From Liopterus haemorrhoidalis (taxonomy: Eukaryota; Arthropoda; Insecta; Coleoptera; Dytiscidae): a stretch of 64,000 nucleotides of DNA. How positions within the stretch are numbered: position 1 is the stretch's first letter; each line of letters begins with the position of its first letter. Shown piece by piece: positions 32,507 to 45,137 of this stretch. A program made the position numbers and the translations under genes. A model generated the notes under the pieces. That model was not told the origin of the DNA, did no database searches, and saw only the letters and a list, made by a program, of their open reading frames with translations. Location of the stretch: contig OZ020618.1 in the NCBI GenBank assembly GCA_963971575.1, forward strand, positions 43,848,509-43,912,508, read 5' to 3'.

Positions 32507-32610
32507 TGGACCATTGCAAAATAATTTCAAAGATATTAACAAAACTCTATAGTATTGAAAAGTGCATTTGACAAAAAATGTCACCTACAACCTTATTATT
32601 TTCAGCCGAC

Positions 32611-33443
32611 AATATGCAAATTAAAGTGACCAATTTTCAACTCGTGAGAAACTGATGACACAGAGACTAACAAGTTATAGCACTGCTTCCAACAATGGGA
32701 TATGTGTATGCGTGGTTTATAGATAGGGGAGGGGAATATAATGACGGATTAAAGTTAAATTGTAAAATATTTAACTAAATCTGGCTAAGAGTTTTTAAAT
32801 AACCACACTTCATAGTTTTCTAAATAGAATACACGTTGTTTTGTAAGTTTTCTAAAACATAATTATAACTTTCAAATTATTTACTTAATAAACACTTGCT
32901 TGACAATTAGCTGCAATCAATCTTATTTCCAACGCAACTTCGAGAAACAATTTTTCAACACAGCTGTTCTGTCAGATAACAGAATGACGGTTTGCAACTT
33001 ATAACATTCATGATTTATAATTTTACCTTACAAGAAAAACAGTTTGTTTTCAAACAAATATTTTATAAGATTAACAAAGAAAAATTCTTTTGGACATATA
33101 GCGAATATGTCGGAAATTATGTTTTGTAAGTTTTACAAAGAAATCCATATACTTGGAGTTTGCAAAATATAGCTCGTGAACCAGATCTGGTTCTTTGGTT
33201 ATCCAAATATGACTGTTTTGATGTTTACTAAAAAGGCAACATTTTCGCCACCTAATATGAATTTCTGTATATTTGTACTGTAAATTTGTAAGCATACTGA
33301 TGTTGGAGCATCTCGTACTTATTGAAATCTCGGCCCATATCCAAGTCTATTGACTAGGCTTTCAAACATTCATTATGACGGGGGAGGACATCGGCATAGG
33401 GAAGTATTAAATAAATGTAGAAAAAATGTATATCATACATATT
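32611..33443. other. No recognisable feature
   Basis: AT-rich, with no supported gene. Short minus-strand frames here do not resemble known proteins. Confidence 0.45.
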
Positions 33444-34332
33444 TTTACCGACCGTCAACATATATAAGGGAGGTATTGTGATCATACCGATTTTGACATT
33501 TCGAGATATTGATGGATCTCCACGAATTGAGGTCCCTACATAACGTTTTGACTATTTTTAGCATGATGTCTGTCGGTCTGTCTGTCCGTCCGTCTGTCTG
33601 TCTGTCCGTCTGTCTGTCCGTCTGTCTGTCCGTCTGTCTGTCCGTCTGTCTGTATACACGTGCAGAGCAAATTAGGCTGAAAGTAATTTTATGGAACTGC
33701 ATATTTAAGCTTTTGACATCAATCTTAACCAAATCTTTTGTCTAACTCGACACGAGTTGATCAACTTTTGGTAAAAATCGGTTGACTAGAAATGGGAGTT
33801 TACTCGTGTCGATTTTAAGATTTTTGCGAATATTTAGCAACAGAAAAATATTTCGAAAAAATTTATTGAACAAAAGTTGCTATAAATGCAATAACTAATA
33901 TACTTTTATTTGAGGCGTTTTTTGATAAAACGAAAAATTTCGAAAAATTTTTGTAAAGTTTTTTAAAATCTCAATTTTTTCATACTTATATGTAACGTTT
34001 CCATGGTCATGATAAATAATATTTCTGTTAGAAAATATTAGACCAAGTTATTTCTACTCTGCTGCTAGAATGTATTTTATACAAGTACTTTACGATGGCG
34101 GTCGGTCCTGTGGTGGCCACATTTTTATTAATAAAAATCGGCTGTGGCCACCACAGGACCGATCGCTATCACAATGTACTTGTATAAAATACATTCTAGC
34201 AGCAGAGTAGAAATAACTTGGCCCAATATTTTCTAACAAAGGTTTGATTTATCATAACCATGGAAACGTTACATATAAGTATGAAAAAATAGAAACTTGG
34301 AAAAAAATTCGAAATTTTTTTCGTTTCATCAA
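33444..34332 (+). mobile_element. F2 repeat, copy b, with inverted partial copy
   Basis: 33444-34122 matches F2 copy a from TTTTTACCGACCGTCAACAT to GGCGGTCGGTCCTGTGGTGG. 34143-34332 is the same 3' region inverted, so the right side is a palindrome around ATTTTTATTAATAAAAAT with arms near 180 bp. The (GTCY)n tract is at 33568-33652. Confidence 0.72.
33568..33652. repeat. (GTCY)n microsatellite
   Basis: About 21 tetranucleotide units inside F2 copy b. Confidence 0.95.
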
Positions 34333-34344
34333 ATTTTCGATTTT

Positions 34345-36300
34345 CAAAATTTAATTGCTTATGCGGAATGAATTTATTTTGTGGTGTTTTGAAGACTACA
34401 CAGGATGTCTTATCAATATTTAGGGTTAATTTATTTTTATTTGCCCATGTGGATGCTATTTTCATTACTTCATTAAAGGTGGTTTCAATATCTGTCGTGT
34501 TTTTACATCGAGTAAAAAAATTATTGTCATCAGCAAATGAAGTCACGGTTAAGTTTGTCATATTCGTAAAATAATTAGGTAAGTCACTTGCGTAAATTAA
34601 AAATAGAGTAGAAGCCAAGACACTTCCTTGTGGGGCACCTAGGGTAACAGACTTTTTGTCGGAAAAATGTGACTTGTTATTAATTTCTGTCGAGGTGAAT
34701 TGGGTTCTGTTAATAAAGTAAGATTTGATCCAGTCTAATGAGGAACAGTTTTAGGACCTATTTTATTTCTGTTGTACATAAACGACCTCTTAAAAAATAA
34801 CGAAATTAATGGTCAACTATTATCATACGCAGACGATACGGTGTTGTTTATTGAAGCTGACAACTGGGAAACAAATAAGAATATTGCCGAACACGATTTA
34901 AAAATTATTAAAAACTGGTTAGATTTGAATATTCTAACTTTAAATTACGAGAAAAGTCAGTTCCTCTCTTTTATAATCTATGATAACGTGCAACCAAATC
35001 TCGAAAATATTACAATTCATAAACCTGATTGTTCTGTGCATAACTGTAAATGCATCTAGATTAGTAAAGCAACATCTGTAAAGTATTTAGGAGTAACGAT
35101 AGATAATCACATAAGGTGGAACAAGCATATAGATAAAATAAGTAATAATCTAAGAAGAACGCTTTTCATTTTTAAAAAATTAAGAGAAATGGTACCTGTT
35201 ACAATTCTGAAACAATTTTATTACGGTCTGGTACAATCTATAATTAATTACGGATTAATAGCTTGGGGCGGAGCAGAAGAACTTTATATTAATAAATTGA
35301 AAATAATAAAAAAAATAATTATTAAAATAATCTTACGAAAAAACTATAGATTTGGAACTGCTGAACTGTATAGTAGCTGTGGTTTAATGACAGTACCCCA
35401 GTTATATACTTTAAAAATTTTAAAATACATTAAAAATCATCCCGATGAAATAGTTTCAATAAATCACTGCTACAGTACAAGGAATAAAACAGCAGCATAT
35501 TTGCATAGGGCAGCTAAAAGTGTTGGGCACAGAAGTTTCGTATATTTCCTCCCAAAAATTTATAATGCATTCCAAAGTTTTATAGAAAATAATGAATTAA
35601 AATCCAAAAGTAATTTCAACTACTATTGGATAAAACAATTTTGTAGAACAATAGTTGTTTACTTGCTATATAATAAAATAACAATGACTATGTTAACTAA
35701 ATTATTTCGATCAAAAACTTGCATTTCCTTTATTTTTTGTTCTTTTTTTTTAGGTTAAATTTATATGATATTTCACAATCATTAACCTTCACACAAATAC
35801 AAACTTATAATATTTGTGTAAAGCCACATTCAGACTGTTTGCAGTTCTTTGTGGCATTGTTCTTATTTTATTTCTCAATTATATTTATATATATATATAT
35901 TATTTTGTACATAGTGTATTTTGTAACAGAGTAATTAATGTTCATGTGTATAAAATGCGTGAGAATAAAATAAATTGAATTGAATTGAATTGAATTGAAT
36001 GCGATTCCTCTTATTCCGTATCGCTCCATTTTCATGAATAAAATATCATGATGAATGCCATCAAAGGCTTTACTCAAGTCTAAAAAAAATTCCTAATGCT
36101 TTGCTGTTGGCATCTAATGTGTTTAATATTTCACTAACGAAGTTAAAAAGGGCTGTATCAACAGATTTATTTTTTACGAAACCATGTTGTGTTTCTGGAA
36201 GAAATATATTTTTAAATTCTCGCGTTAAACGATTATTTACTTTGTTTATAAACAAAAATAATTCTAAACTAACAAATGTAATCTTTCGGTAATCTCAGAA
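34345..36300 (-). mobile_element. LINE (family D), interrupted by another LINE
   Basis: Minus-strand coding runs from about 36300: [60 protein letters not shown]; insertion of 34744-35999; then SLDWIKSYFINRTQFTS, LGAPQGSVLASTLFLIYASD, FADDNNFFTRCKN (catalytic Asp pair present), WANKNKLTLNIDKTSCVVFK. The 3' part is lost at the F2 palindrome near 34340. A frame break lies near 36088. This is a jockey/CR1-like RT, unrelated at family level to the inserted one. Confidence 0.85.
34744..35999 (+). mobile_element. 5'-truncated LINE (family E) inside family D
   Basis: Plus-strand coding: LGPILFLLYINDLLKNN, LSYADDTVLFIEADN (catalytic pair intact), NWLDLNILTLNYEKSQFLSF, a single TAG at 35057-35059, then TSVKYLGVTIDNHIRWNKHI, QSIINYGLIAWGGAEELYIN, LYSSCGLMTVPQLYTLKILK and on to about 35758. 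The 3' UTR ends in a (TTGAA)n tail at about 35969-36000. Only one stop separates this from an open C-terminal RT frame, which suggests recent insertion. It lies in opposite orientation to its host LINE. Confidence 0.88.
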
Positions 36301-36785
36301 ATAATATTTCAGACATAAACATAAGATTTAATATCCTTCTCGATGATGTCGTTCTCGATAAGAGGTTATTGAGAATATACACGTTCAATCTACTCCTCTT
36401 CATGTACCACTCAACTTAAATATATCAAATCTCTCTTCGGATACAGAATTAGATGCTTTTTGAAACTCCTACGACGCACTCTTCATAAGCAGTCGATAGA
36501 AAGATATTCCTTGAATTCATAATCATGTTTCAAATACGTATGTAACTCTATTTATATTTTATTGATACAATTTTCTTCTATAATTTTTTGTCTACGCGAT
36601 GCACGAACTTGAGAAAAACCATGATACAACGATGGAAAATAGAAATAAATTATATAAAAAAGATGTAAAAAACACAAAATACTTAATTATAACAATAATT
36701 GTTAATGCGTCTAATAAATTGAATATAAATCACTATATACAGGCTGTCCCAGCTAAGTGGCTCATCATTGCTATCTCGTCTATTA
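36301..36785. other. No gene; possible TE terminus
   Basis: At 36737, TACAGGCTGTCCCAGCTAAG looks like a Tc1/mariner-type terminus following TA, but no inverted partner was found. The rest is unremarkable. Confidence 0.35.
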
Positions 36786-36787
36786 TA

Positions 36788-38051
36788 TAGGTTGTGTAAT
36801 AAATTCCCGCGTTTTTTGTATTTTATCTTTTTCCCGCAATTTTGTGTTTTTGTCATGTTAAGTTTATGTATGCATTCTTAAGTTTTTTTCGTGCTCTACA
36901 AACTTATCTGCTTTAATTTTCGGAATTAATTAATTTTAATTGAATTTGAGGCTTTTGAAATGGAAGTTCCAGGAGGTAAATAAAAATCATTTTCGACATC
37001 TGCTCTGTTTTGCCTTTCGTCGTGGTCAAAAAGGTACGGAAGTAGCTCTCGAAATTTGTGATGTATATGGAGTGGTGCTATAGCTCCGAGGACCGCGCAA
37101 GATTGGTTTTCCAAGTTTAAAAATGGCAATTTCTACCTTGGTGATGCACCTCGCTCCGGCCACCTTCCGACTTCGACGAAGATCGTCTCAAGATATTTTT
37201 GAAGGAAGATGATCGTCAAACAACACATCGCTAACCATCTTCACTCCATGGGCTTTACTCAAAAACTTGAGAATTGAGTGCTACATAGCTTGAGCGATGG
37301 CCACAAGGAAAATCGTCTCGAAAAAGCAGCTTAAAATCTCGTCCGATATCGTGCAACACGCGGTCACAAGCAACGATTTTTATACAGAATTGTCACCAGG
37401 GATGAGAAGTGGTGTCTTTACGTAAATATGAAGCAAATAAAAGAGTGGGCGGCACCAGGAGACACACCAAGGCCGAAAGTTAAGCAAGATCTCCATCCCA
37501 AGAAGACAATGATCTGCGTCTGGTTCGATTGTGCGGTGTGCTCTACTGAGAAATGCTAAAGAAGAACAATACTGTCGACAAGGCACGCTATTTCGCCCAA
37601 CTTCATCGCGTGAACGAAGCAATTCAGCAGAAAAGGGCCAATTGACGTGGTCAAGTCATCCTTCTTCATGACAACGCGCGCCCAAACGCTGCAAACATCG
37701 TCAAATAGACTCAAAATGATCTCAAATGGGAGGTTTTATCGCATCCGCCATACTCTCCGGACCTTGCGCCAACGAATTATCATCTTTTCAGCTCCATGTC
37801 GAATCAAATGAGGGGCGTAAACTTCGCTAACGATGAAGACCTCAAAACCTGGCTCACAAACTTCTTCAAAACAAAATCAAAAGATTTTTGGCGAGACGGC
37901 ATCAACAAGCTGGTCGATAGGTGGGAACAGGTTGTAAATAATGATGGAGAATATATTATATTGATTAATTTGTTAATATAATTATTGTTTGCTTCAATAA
38001 ATCTTATAAACAAAAAAAAAAAAAAAACATGGGAATTTATTACACAACCAA
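36788..38051 (+). mobile_element. Mariner (mellifera-like), degenerate full length
   Basis: The ends TAGGTTGTGTAATAAATTCC and its right counterpart (inverted TTGGTTGTGTAATAAATTCC) are near-perfect. TA flanks lie at 36786-36787 and 38052-38053. The 1264-bp length is normal for mariner. The end style and transposase fit the mellifera-type subfamilies (inference). Confidence 0.85.
36960..37981 (+). pseudogene. Mariner transposase, many stops and shifts
   Basis: Pieces in order: APRTAQDWFSKFKNGNFYLG, DAPRSGHLPTS (HTH linker), FYRIVTRDEKWCLYVNMK (Asp 1 kept), HPKKTMICVWFD, FFMTTRAQ region corresponding to LLHDNARPNA in another frame (Asp 2 kept), SHPPYSPDLAPTNYHLF, and an intact C-terminus 37796-37981 with NQMRGVNFANDEDLKTWL and DGINKLVDRWEQVVNNDGEY. 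The third catalytic Asp is replaced by Asn (AAT) in APTNYHLF. At least eight disruptions, so the copy is long dead. Confidence 0.85.
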
Positions 38052-38053
38052 TA

Positions 38054-41000
38054 GATAGAGATTCGGTTAAATGGACAAATTTCAACTATTTTTAATAAAA
38101 ATATTAAGTAATAGTCAAAAACGAAAATAACGAGAGTTTTTATGAAAATAAATATTTTTTGAAATACCTCTACAAAGAATTAGCTCTGTTGGACGTCAGA
38201 AGGATTTATTGCAAATCTATTGTTGTGTTCCTGACCAGGTATAATAAGTTTTCAGCAATAGAGCATAGTTATTCTATGATTAATCTTTAAAAACAGAAAA
38301 ATACTGCATAGTTTAATTATATATTAAATACATTTTTATTAAGTTTATAAACCCACGCACAAGTATCTTCAATACTTCTGTGGGTATATTATATTTTATT
38401 TTATTTTATAGTCAAATTGTTAAATTATTTATAAAAATTGTAATTAAATTGATTCATCATAAAATATCAATATTCAAATATTGTATTGTATTATTATTAT
38501 ATTGTAAAATAAAGATTATTTATTTATTTATTTATACCTTTCATATTTTTACATATTCTGCAATGTTATCAATGACATTGTATTTTTCATGACAAATTTG
38601 TTAATAATGTATGCTTTTGACTAGAGGCCGAACAAAAAAAGTATTTAATTGTCTATTAGTTCCTAATTAGATTTGCCAGTGGCGTGTCAATTTATTCGTT
38701 AAACTAATATATTTTAAATTTGTATTAATATCTAAAAAATTAAAAGTATAAATTAATTTAAAAAATAGAGAAAAACAATATATATATATATATATATAAA
38801 AATAATTACGATTAGATGTGTTGCAAATTAAAAAAAAAAAACAGACACACACAATCTGATCAAAAAAATCCTGTTGTACTATTTAGGTCCAGATAATTGA
38901 AGAATTTGGCGCTCAGAAACAATGGCTTTTTGAACCTAACTCAGCCCATTTAAATGCTATGGATTACTTGCATTACTTAGAATTTTGCAGATTTTTGGAA
39001 CTTCTCATGGAGTGGCACCTTTCGTAGCAAGTTGGTCAGCAATTTTGTTCCCACGGATATAAAAGAGTTTATATAAAAAAATAAAAGCTTTATAAAATTT
39101 AAAATTAATCGAATTTGAAACCATATCTTGTTAAACATTTTGAGATAATATTTTAATTAAACAAAATTTAATTGAGATGTAGAAATTTAATTAGTAGCCA
39201 CAAGAATGGTGAGAAGAAGAGCAACCTATATTGTTAAATATCTCCTTAAATCAAAAGCTCGAAAGATTTGATGTCAGCATTAATTACAACGTATAATACG
39301 CTTCGCCGAGTACGAAACTACGTTATAATCGAGTTTGGACTTTGAAAAATTATTTCCTCACAGCGTTAAAAGATAAATGGACTTTCATGGCATCAAACAC
39401 ATTTTACGATATTAATTATTTATTTTTAAAAGGAATTACAATGGCATTAGAAAACGTGCAGGGAAAATTGCCGTGAACGTTATTTTAAAATAAAGAATTT
39501 TTAATAGATCATAAAGTGTAATGTTTTTCTTATGTTTAGTTTTACTGCTCATAATTTTGGAGTATCAATTGAAATATAGCATCCATAATATGAGACCGAG
39601 ATCCTTCGGGAATTTATAAATACATAAAAAGACCTAGTCTTTTTGCTGTATTTTATCACCACTAGTCACGCAGATGTATTATCGTCATTTTGCTGCCACA
39701 ATTCATGGTAAAAATAATTCATCGCCAATCTTCAATGATTTGTGAGGGTACGAGTACGTAAAAAGATTATTGCCCGAGCCTGTAGGCGCTTGTTAACAAA
39801 CAAAGTAGATGTATTGTAGGGCTTCTCATTTCCCGCAATTTTTAACTTCCGGGATTCCGCAATGAAATTTGATCTATTCCCGGGATTTCTCGGGGTTTTT
39901 AAAATTGTATGAATACATAAATCGGAATGTAACTACCGATATCCGTTACATCGTGTTCATAATTTGTTTTCTAATTATATAAAATCAAATGTACTAACTT
40001 TGACAATCAAGAATAGCAAAATAATAATAAAAAAAATGGATTTTTTCATTAACAGATTCTGAACTCGAGAGACTTTTTCAATAATGATGTATTTTTGATT
40101 TCTTGTTACTAACTTCTTTGGACACAATCTTTGTAGTAATTTTTTCTTCATCTTTTTTTTTTTTTCTTCTCCACATTATATTCTACAATTCTACAGAATG
40201 CATGATTTTTCGTTTTTTGATACAATTTCATAATATTTAATTGCCTCAACCTCTGTATTAAATTAAATAATGTTACCACACGCTGAACTTTGTTCTTTGT
40301 GGGTCTAATCCGAAAGGGCTATGTTATTATTAATAACTCTATGTAATATGTGTATTATAGTTATCTCTTAAATAATATGTATATATTAACATGATTTACG
40401 AAACATTCGTACAATTCTTCGAACTTTCTGAATTATTTTAGCAATAACGTTATCTTGCAGTTCAATGTTGCTTAAATTAAATAAATCATCGTTTAAAAGC
40501 GGGATTCCCGGGTTGAAAAAAATGTATTCAGAGATAGACGGAATTTTTTGCTCGGCCGACTCTGACGTATTTATTTTGATTCACACATTATTAGGATGCT
40601 ATTATAACATGCTTGCAAGATTTTTAATAATAATTTTTTAATAATTCGAATTGTATAAGGTTTAATTGTATTATTGTTTTCTGGAACGCAATTAAAATTA
40701 CAAAGTTTTTTAATCTGCCGTTAGCTAAGTTCTCAGTTATTTTAATTTTCCTTACAGACTTTCAAATTTGCATTGGCAATTAAAAAGTTTTCTCAGTTTT
40801 ACCGATTTTAACACATCACTGAACTGTAATATAGTAATTTGAGAAATCTCAATTAAAGAATTTTTTGAAGGAAATAATTATTTAATAAACGAAATTTTAG
40901 ATATTATAAACGACAGAACATAACTTTTTCAGCGCTGAGAATTGGGGTGATTTTTGTTCTCATTTTTACAGAACCATCTAGCTCTCGTGTGAAAGTGTTT

Positions 41001-41060
41001 TCAGCTATTTTCAGGTATATGATACACCTTATTCTTCTACCATAATATCTTAGCAGATAT
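38054..41060. other. 3 kb AT-rich, no gene
   Basis: The stretch 38900-38955 (TTGGCGCTCAGAAACAATGG, then CCCATTTAAATG) is a worn copy of the I-clade LINE 3' end found at 48267. Around 39830-39890 and 40495-40520, CCGGGATTCCGC and GCGGGATTCCCGGG could be inverted ends of a transposon, but the pairing is weak. An (AT)n tract is at 38780-38799. Nothing else is recognised. Confidence 0.4.
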
Positions 41061-41064
41061 ATTG

Positions 41065-42140
41065 TGATTTATAATGATAGGGCGAAAGAATGGTCACAAC
41101 TATCGACAAGAAATTGCGACCTGAACAGGTCGGTTTCAGAACAGGCAGGTTTTGTATAGATCAAATTAATACCCTCAGGATTATCATCGAACAGGCAGTC
41201 GAGTTCCGTTCTCCTTTGTATCTCCTTTTCGTCAACTATGAAAAAGCGTTCGATTTTGTCGATAGAGAATGCATTTGGGCTGTAATGCAAAATACTGGAG
41301 TGCCTGACAAAATAATATTTGATTAGAAATAGCTACAACGGCTTCACGTGTAGAGTTCTACACAATGGTAGCTTGTCAGAACCCTTTCCAACCATTACAG
41401 GTGTTAGACAAGGTTGTGTGATGCCACCGCTTCTTTTTTTGATGGTTTTAAACGCCGTGGCTAGACGATCAACAGCCAAAAAACCCAGAGGGATCATTTG
41501 GAATCCGCTAACACCAACAGTCAGACTGGAGTCACTGTATTTTGCAGACGAAAAATGTGAGTTGTCGCATAAGCATGGAGACATGCAGCGAAAACTGAAT
41601 GACCTGACGATTGAATCTGCAAAAGCTGGATTAAAAATGAATAGCTCCAAGATAAAAGAAATGCGGATAAATGTAGAAACCGATAGACCTTTACTGCTCG
41701 GTAACCATCAAATCGCGCGTGTGGATGATTTCCAGTACTTGGGGAGTGTTGTGTCTGTGGACGGTGGCGCGGATATAGATGTGAAAAACAGTATACGCAA
41801 AGCGAGAGGCCTTCATCCAACTTAGCTGTGTATGGAATTTTGCGATCTACAATACTTCCACGAAAACTACCATATTCAGGGCATGCGTGACGTCAGTTCT
41901 TCTGTACGGCTGCGGTTCGTTACAGAAGCTATCAAGAGAAGAGTGCGAGTATTTGTAAATCAATGTCTTCGAAGAATCCTTCGCATTTATTGGCCACGTA
42001 GAATATCAAACGTAGAATTGGGGGAAAGAATTGGTCAAATGGACATTAATTTGCAAAAGAAAGTATGGTTGGTTAGGGCACACTATTCGAAGGGCTCCTA
42101 GCGAAGTGTGTCGCTATGCACTAGCATACAACCCTCAGGG
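41065..42140 (+). pseudogene. RTE/jockey-type LINE reverse transcriptase remnant
   Basis: Plus-strand pieces: KKLRPEQVGFRTGRFCIDQI, YLLFVNYEKAFDFVDRECIW, a frameshift near 41322, RNSYNGFTCRVLHNGSLSEP, TGVRQGCVMPPLLFLMVLNA, then LESLYFADEKCELSHKHGDM, DDFQYLGSVVSVDGGADIDV, and after more shifts LLYGCGS, FVNQCLRRILRIYWPRRISN, WLGHTIRRAPSEVCRYALAY. The catalytic box is FADE rather than FADD, losing one Asp. The domain order matches LINE proteins of the RTE-like type found in many invertebrates. Four or more frameshifts. The 5' half and 3' tail are missing. Confidence 0.88.
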
Positions 42141-44012
42141 CAGTAGGTGCAAAAACAAGAATTTTAAAAAATCAGAACCCACTTTTTTACGCCATCTCCA
42201 ATTGAAGGTTAGCGATAATCATGGATATTCTGTCATTTGGTACAGTAGCTTAGAATAGATCTATACATATTTAGTCATGCTTTAATCCGATGGGGGGCAC
42301 CAAAAATTTTCACTGCTTAGGGAACTAGTAGGTCTTAATTCGGCACTGTTTTCATTGTCCCAAAAAATCTGAAGAGTAAAAGAAAAGATTTCCAAAATAT
42401 TTGGCACGCAAAGAAAGAAGGAACTCATAGTTCTGGACGAGCACATAAAAAAGGAAATGGCTACACTGGTCGCATAATAGCATGTAAACTACTTGCTGGT
42501 ATCGTGTTAATAACAGGTAATACTTAAAACTAGCGCAGCGAATTGGTTTGAAATAATTTTAGTCCCATTACTGCTTGATATCCTTTGCTTTACCTGAGTG
42601 GCGACAGAATTTATCATACTTATGTATGGCTCTGAAAAACACTGGCGTATTCGGGGGGGGGGGCACTGGGGCCCCATTTAAAGGCCAGTGAAATGAAAAT
42701 TTTAAAAAAATTTAAAATATTCGTACCGTAAAATCACGACGTTGTACAACATATAGACTATTTTTTATTATGATCAGTATTGAAATTAATATAACATTAA
42801 TATATCATAAGTGACAGTATAAGGATTAAGGAATCCTTATACTGTCTCTTATGAGTCTGTCTGTATGTTCGGTAGAAATTGAGGCAAAATTTCTGGATCT
42901 AGAGAATTGAAATTTGACTCTTTGCCCCACATGTAACAAAAATATTGAGAAAAAACATATTGCGCAAAAAAAATATTAAAAAATATATATATAAAAATAT
43001 ATTTTTTATATATATTTTCTTTTCTCCACCGCTACCCCAATAACTTTTACTACATATAATATTGGAACTGAATATTAGAAATACAAATACATATAAATAT
43101 ATATATTTGTATATTTGTAAAATTTTGAGGATTATCAAAAGAAAGCTCTTGATATGTGGCTTAACAATCACATATTTTTTATCAGTAAAGGATGAAATTA
43201 TTATCAATGTTTTGATATTTACATCAATATCCTACAGCAGGTATCAATTTCATTTGGGTCGAGGGCCATTTTTCATACAAAAGAATAATATGCAGCGCCG
43301 GAATTACAAATATACCGAAGGACTTCTTGTTTTTTTTTTTTTTTTTCTTCAAAAACCAAGCACGAAGAATAAATTACCTTCTTATAAATAGGTACAGTAA
43401 ACTACAAATTGAAAACTAATATTTCTTCGCACTACACGTGTACACGCACGTAGGCAGTCACTGAAAAAGCCAGCCGCGAACACATAAATATGCAAAAAAA
43501 TGTAATTATTTTAATACATTTTTCAAGAAATTTCTTCCTTGGAGAACCTCCCATTCTTCTACAAAGTAGGGAATACTTTGAACACAAAGTAAGGAATGAA
43601 GAGGTATTACATGTATTACTTACGATTTTTCATAATCACCATTTAGAAAATTGATACAGTTTAGCCAGATTTTGGGATAAGTTTGTCATAAAAATCAGCC
43701 AATTTCTCACTATTGTTTTCATTTCGTCGTCTACAACCCAGAAATTTCTTGAGATGGGAGAATAAATTACAATCATTTGGGGCGGGATCGGGATTATATA
43801 TGCGGAAAAGTGTCCCAATGAAAATATGCAGGTCAAGTGTATATACCTAGTGTATATAGGTATTATATTTTAATGTATATATGGACCACCAACTTTAAAA
43901 AAACATTACATGAGATCAATGGTGCCAAAAATATTGAGAAACACTGATCAAAATTGTATTTCGTTTATTATATTCGCGTACCAACTACGTATTTATGATT
44001 AAAATATGGTCC
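42141..44012. other. Non-coding, holds worn F1 and hAT fragments
   Basis: 42815-42935 is an old F1-related piece: a hairpin AGTATAAGGATT/AATCCTTATACT, then GTCTGTCTGT, TTCGGTAGAAATTG and AGAGAATTGAAATTTG. 43928-43945 ends TTGAGAAACACTG, a hAT right terminus. A G-run (42651-42662) and a T-run (43330-43346) are present. No gene seen. Confidence 0.4.
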
Positions 44013-45137
44013 TTTTTAGGGTTTTGTAGGTATGACCAAAAAACCCTTATACCGTCATTTTGTCGTCTGTCTGTCTGTCTGTCTGTCTGTTCGGTAAAAA
44101 TTGTAGCCAAACGGCTAAACCTAGAGAGGTGAAAATTGGCATGCTTGTACAACTTTTTGACCCGCACATAGGAAAAATACTAAAACATCTAAAAAACATA
44201 TCCCCCTAAAAATATAAACAAATATGTGCTCATCGAAAAAAAAATATTTTTTTAAAATTCTGAGTAGGGTATCAAATGAAAGCCCTTAGTACGTGGATTA
44301 ACGATCAAAGTTTAATTTTTGCAAAATAAATTATTTTGAGGCGATTTTGGCCAAAATTGTGCAAAAAAATTTTTGTCCCACACCGTAGCCCAGATAGTTT
44401 AAACTAAAAATGTGAAAAAATTTTAAATAATGTATAATAGTGTGAACCGGAATAGTACAACAGGAATTTTTGATCAGATTATGTTTTCGGAAAATAACGC
44501 ATTTTTTGTGTTTTTTTGTTGACGATGCATACATGTTATACTCTTATAACACACTAAGTTGCTCGACAACCACACAGGATCGTTATTCACTATACAGGTT
44601 CGTTCCTGGCTTGTGGAGTCAATTTTATTTTTTGTTTTTTTTTTTTTTCATATTTATTATGTTTAAATTAATTTGTTAAAATTCTAGTTATATTTTAGCA
44701 CATTTTGAATTTAATTTTCAAGAGCGTAAATTTAATAACCAATTGGAATTGTTGGAATTATATTTTCATTCTATATGTCATGTATACGAAACCAGAGAGG
44801 CGGAGCGTATGATTTAAGACAACCAATGAAAGCCATAGGCCCAATTTTCAAAATCTTAATGAACCTTGTTATATAAAAAAAATACTGCACTTATTTAGAA
44901 ACCTAAATAATGATATTAGGTATTCGAATTAAAATTAACAAAAAAATATTTTAACATAAAATTTGTTTTTAAAGCTCTGAGATTAACAGACGATAAATTA
45001 TTTTAAAAAGATCGTTCATTTTGCCGTGGTTACTACAAAGCAAAATTTGTCCTACACACTCAGCATTTCGCCTTCACTTATTATATACCTGCGAAACCCT
45101 GCAATGTGTGAAAATTCACACTTCACATCAATTTTTT
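44013..45137 (-). mobile_element. F1 repeat, copy b
   Basis: Reading from the left end: TTTTTAGGGTTTTGTAGGTA with the hairpin partner AAAACCCTTATACC, a GTCT microsatellite (44062-44091), AAACGGCTAAACCTAGAGAG, GACCCGCACATAGG, TATGTTTTCGGAAAATAACG, a tRNA-like slot (44545-44625), TTTTATTTTTTG, and at the far end ATACCTGCGAAACCCT followed by TGTGTGAAAATTCACAC and TTCACATCAA. AGGGTTTTGTAGGTAT at one end and the inverse ATACCTGCGAAACCCT at the other are subterminal inverted repeats. Confidence 0.7.
44545..44625 (+). repeat. tRNA-like module in F1 copy b
   Basis: A B-box-like GGTTCGTTCCTGG is preceded by CACTAAGTTGCTCGACAACC. The A-box is poor. The sequence differs from the modules in the other F1 copies apart from this box. 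Confidence 0.35.

Larger units (their letters stand above)
30947..32610. mobile_element. TIR element, unassigned, with subterminal repeats
   Basis: Left end GTCGGCGGAAAATAATAAGG and right end CCTTATTATTTTCAGCCGAC are inverted repeats continuing through GTTGTATGT. AATAT occurs beside both ends and might be part of the duplication. The word ACATACAACTATG and close variants occur at about 31148, 31206, 31748, 31814 and 31855, as well as in the terminal repeats; such arrays are typical of transposase binding regions. It contains a small open frame (31499-31735), a long palindrome and a SINE. Superfamily unknown. Confidence 0.68.

Noticed and set aside
32384..32584. 66-residue minus-strand frame
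   Set aside because: Spans the SINE body and its flank; not a gene.
39820..40530. Transposon bounded by CCGGGATTCC-like ends
   Set aside because: The inverted match is short and imperfect and no target duplication was found.
43062..43391. 109-residue plus-strand frame
   Set aside because: Low-complexity AT-rich sequence ending in a poly-T run; no family resemblance.
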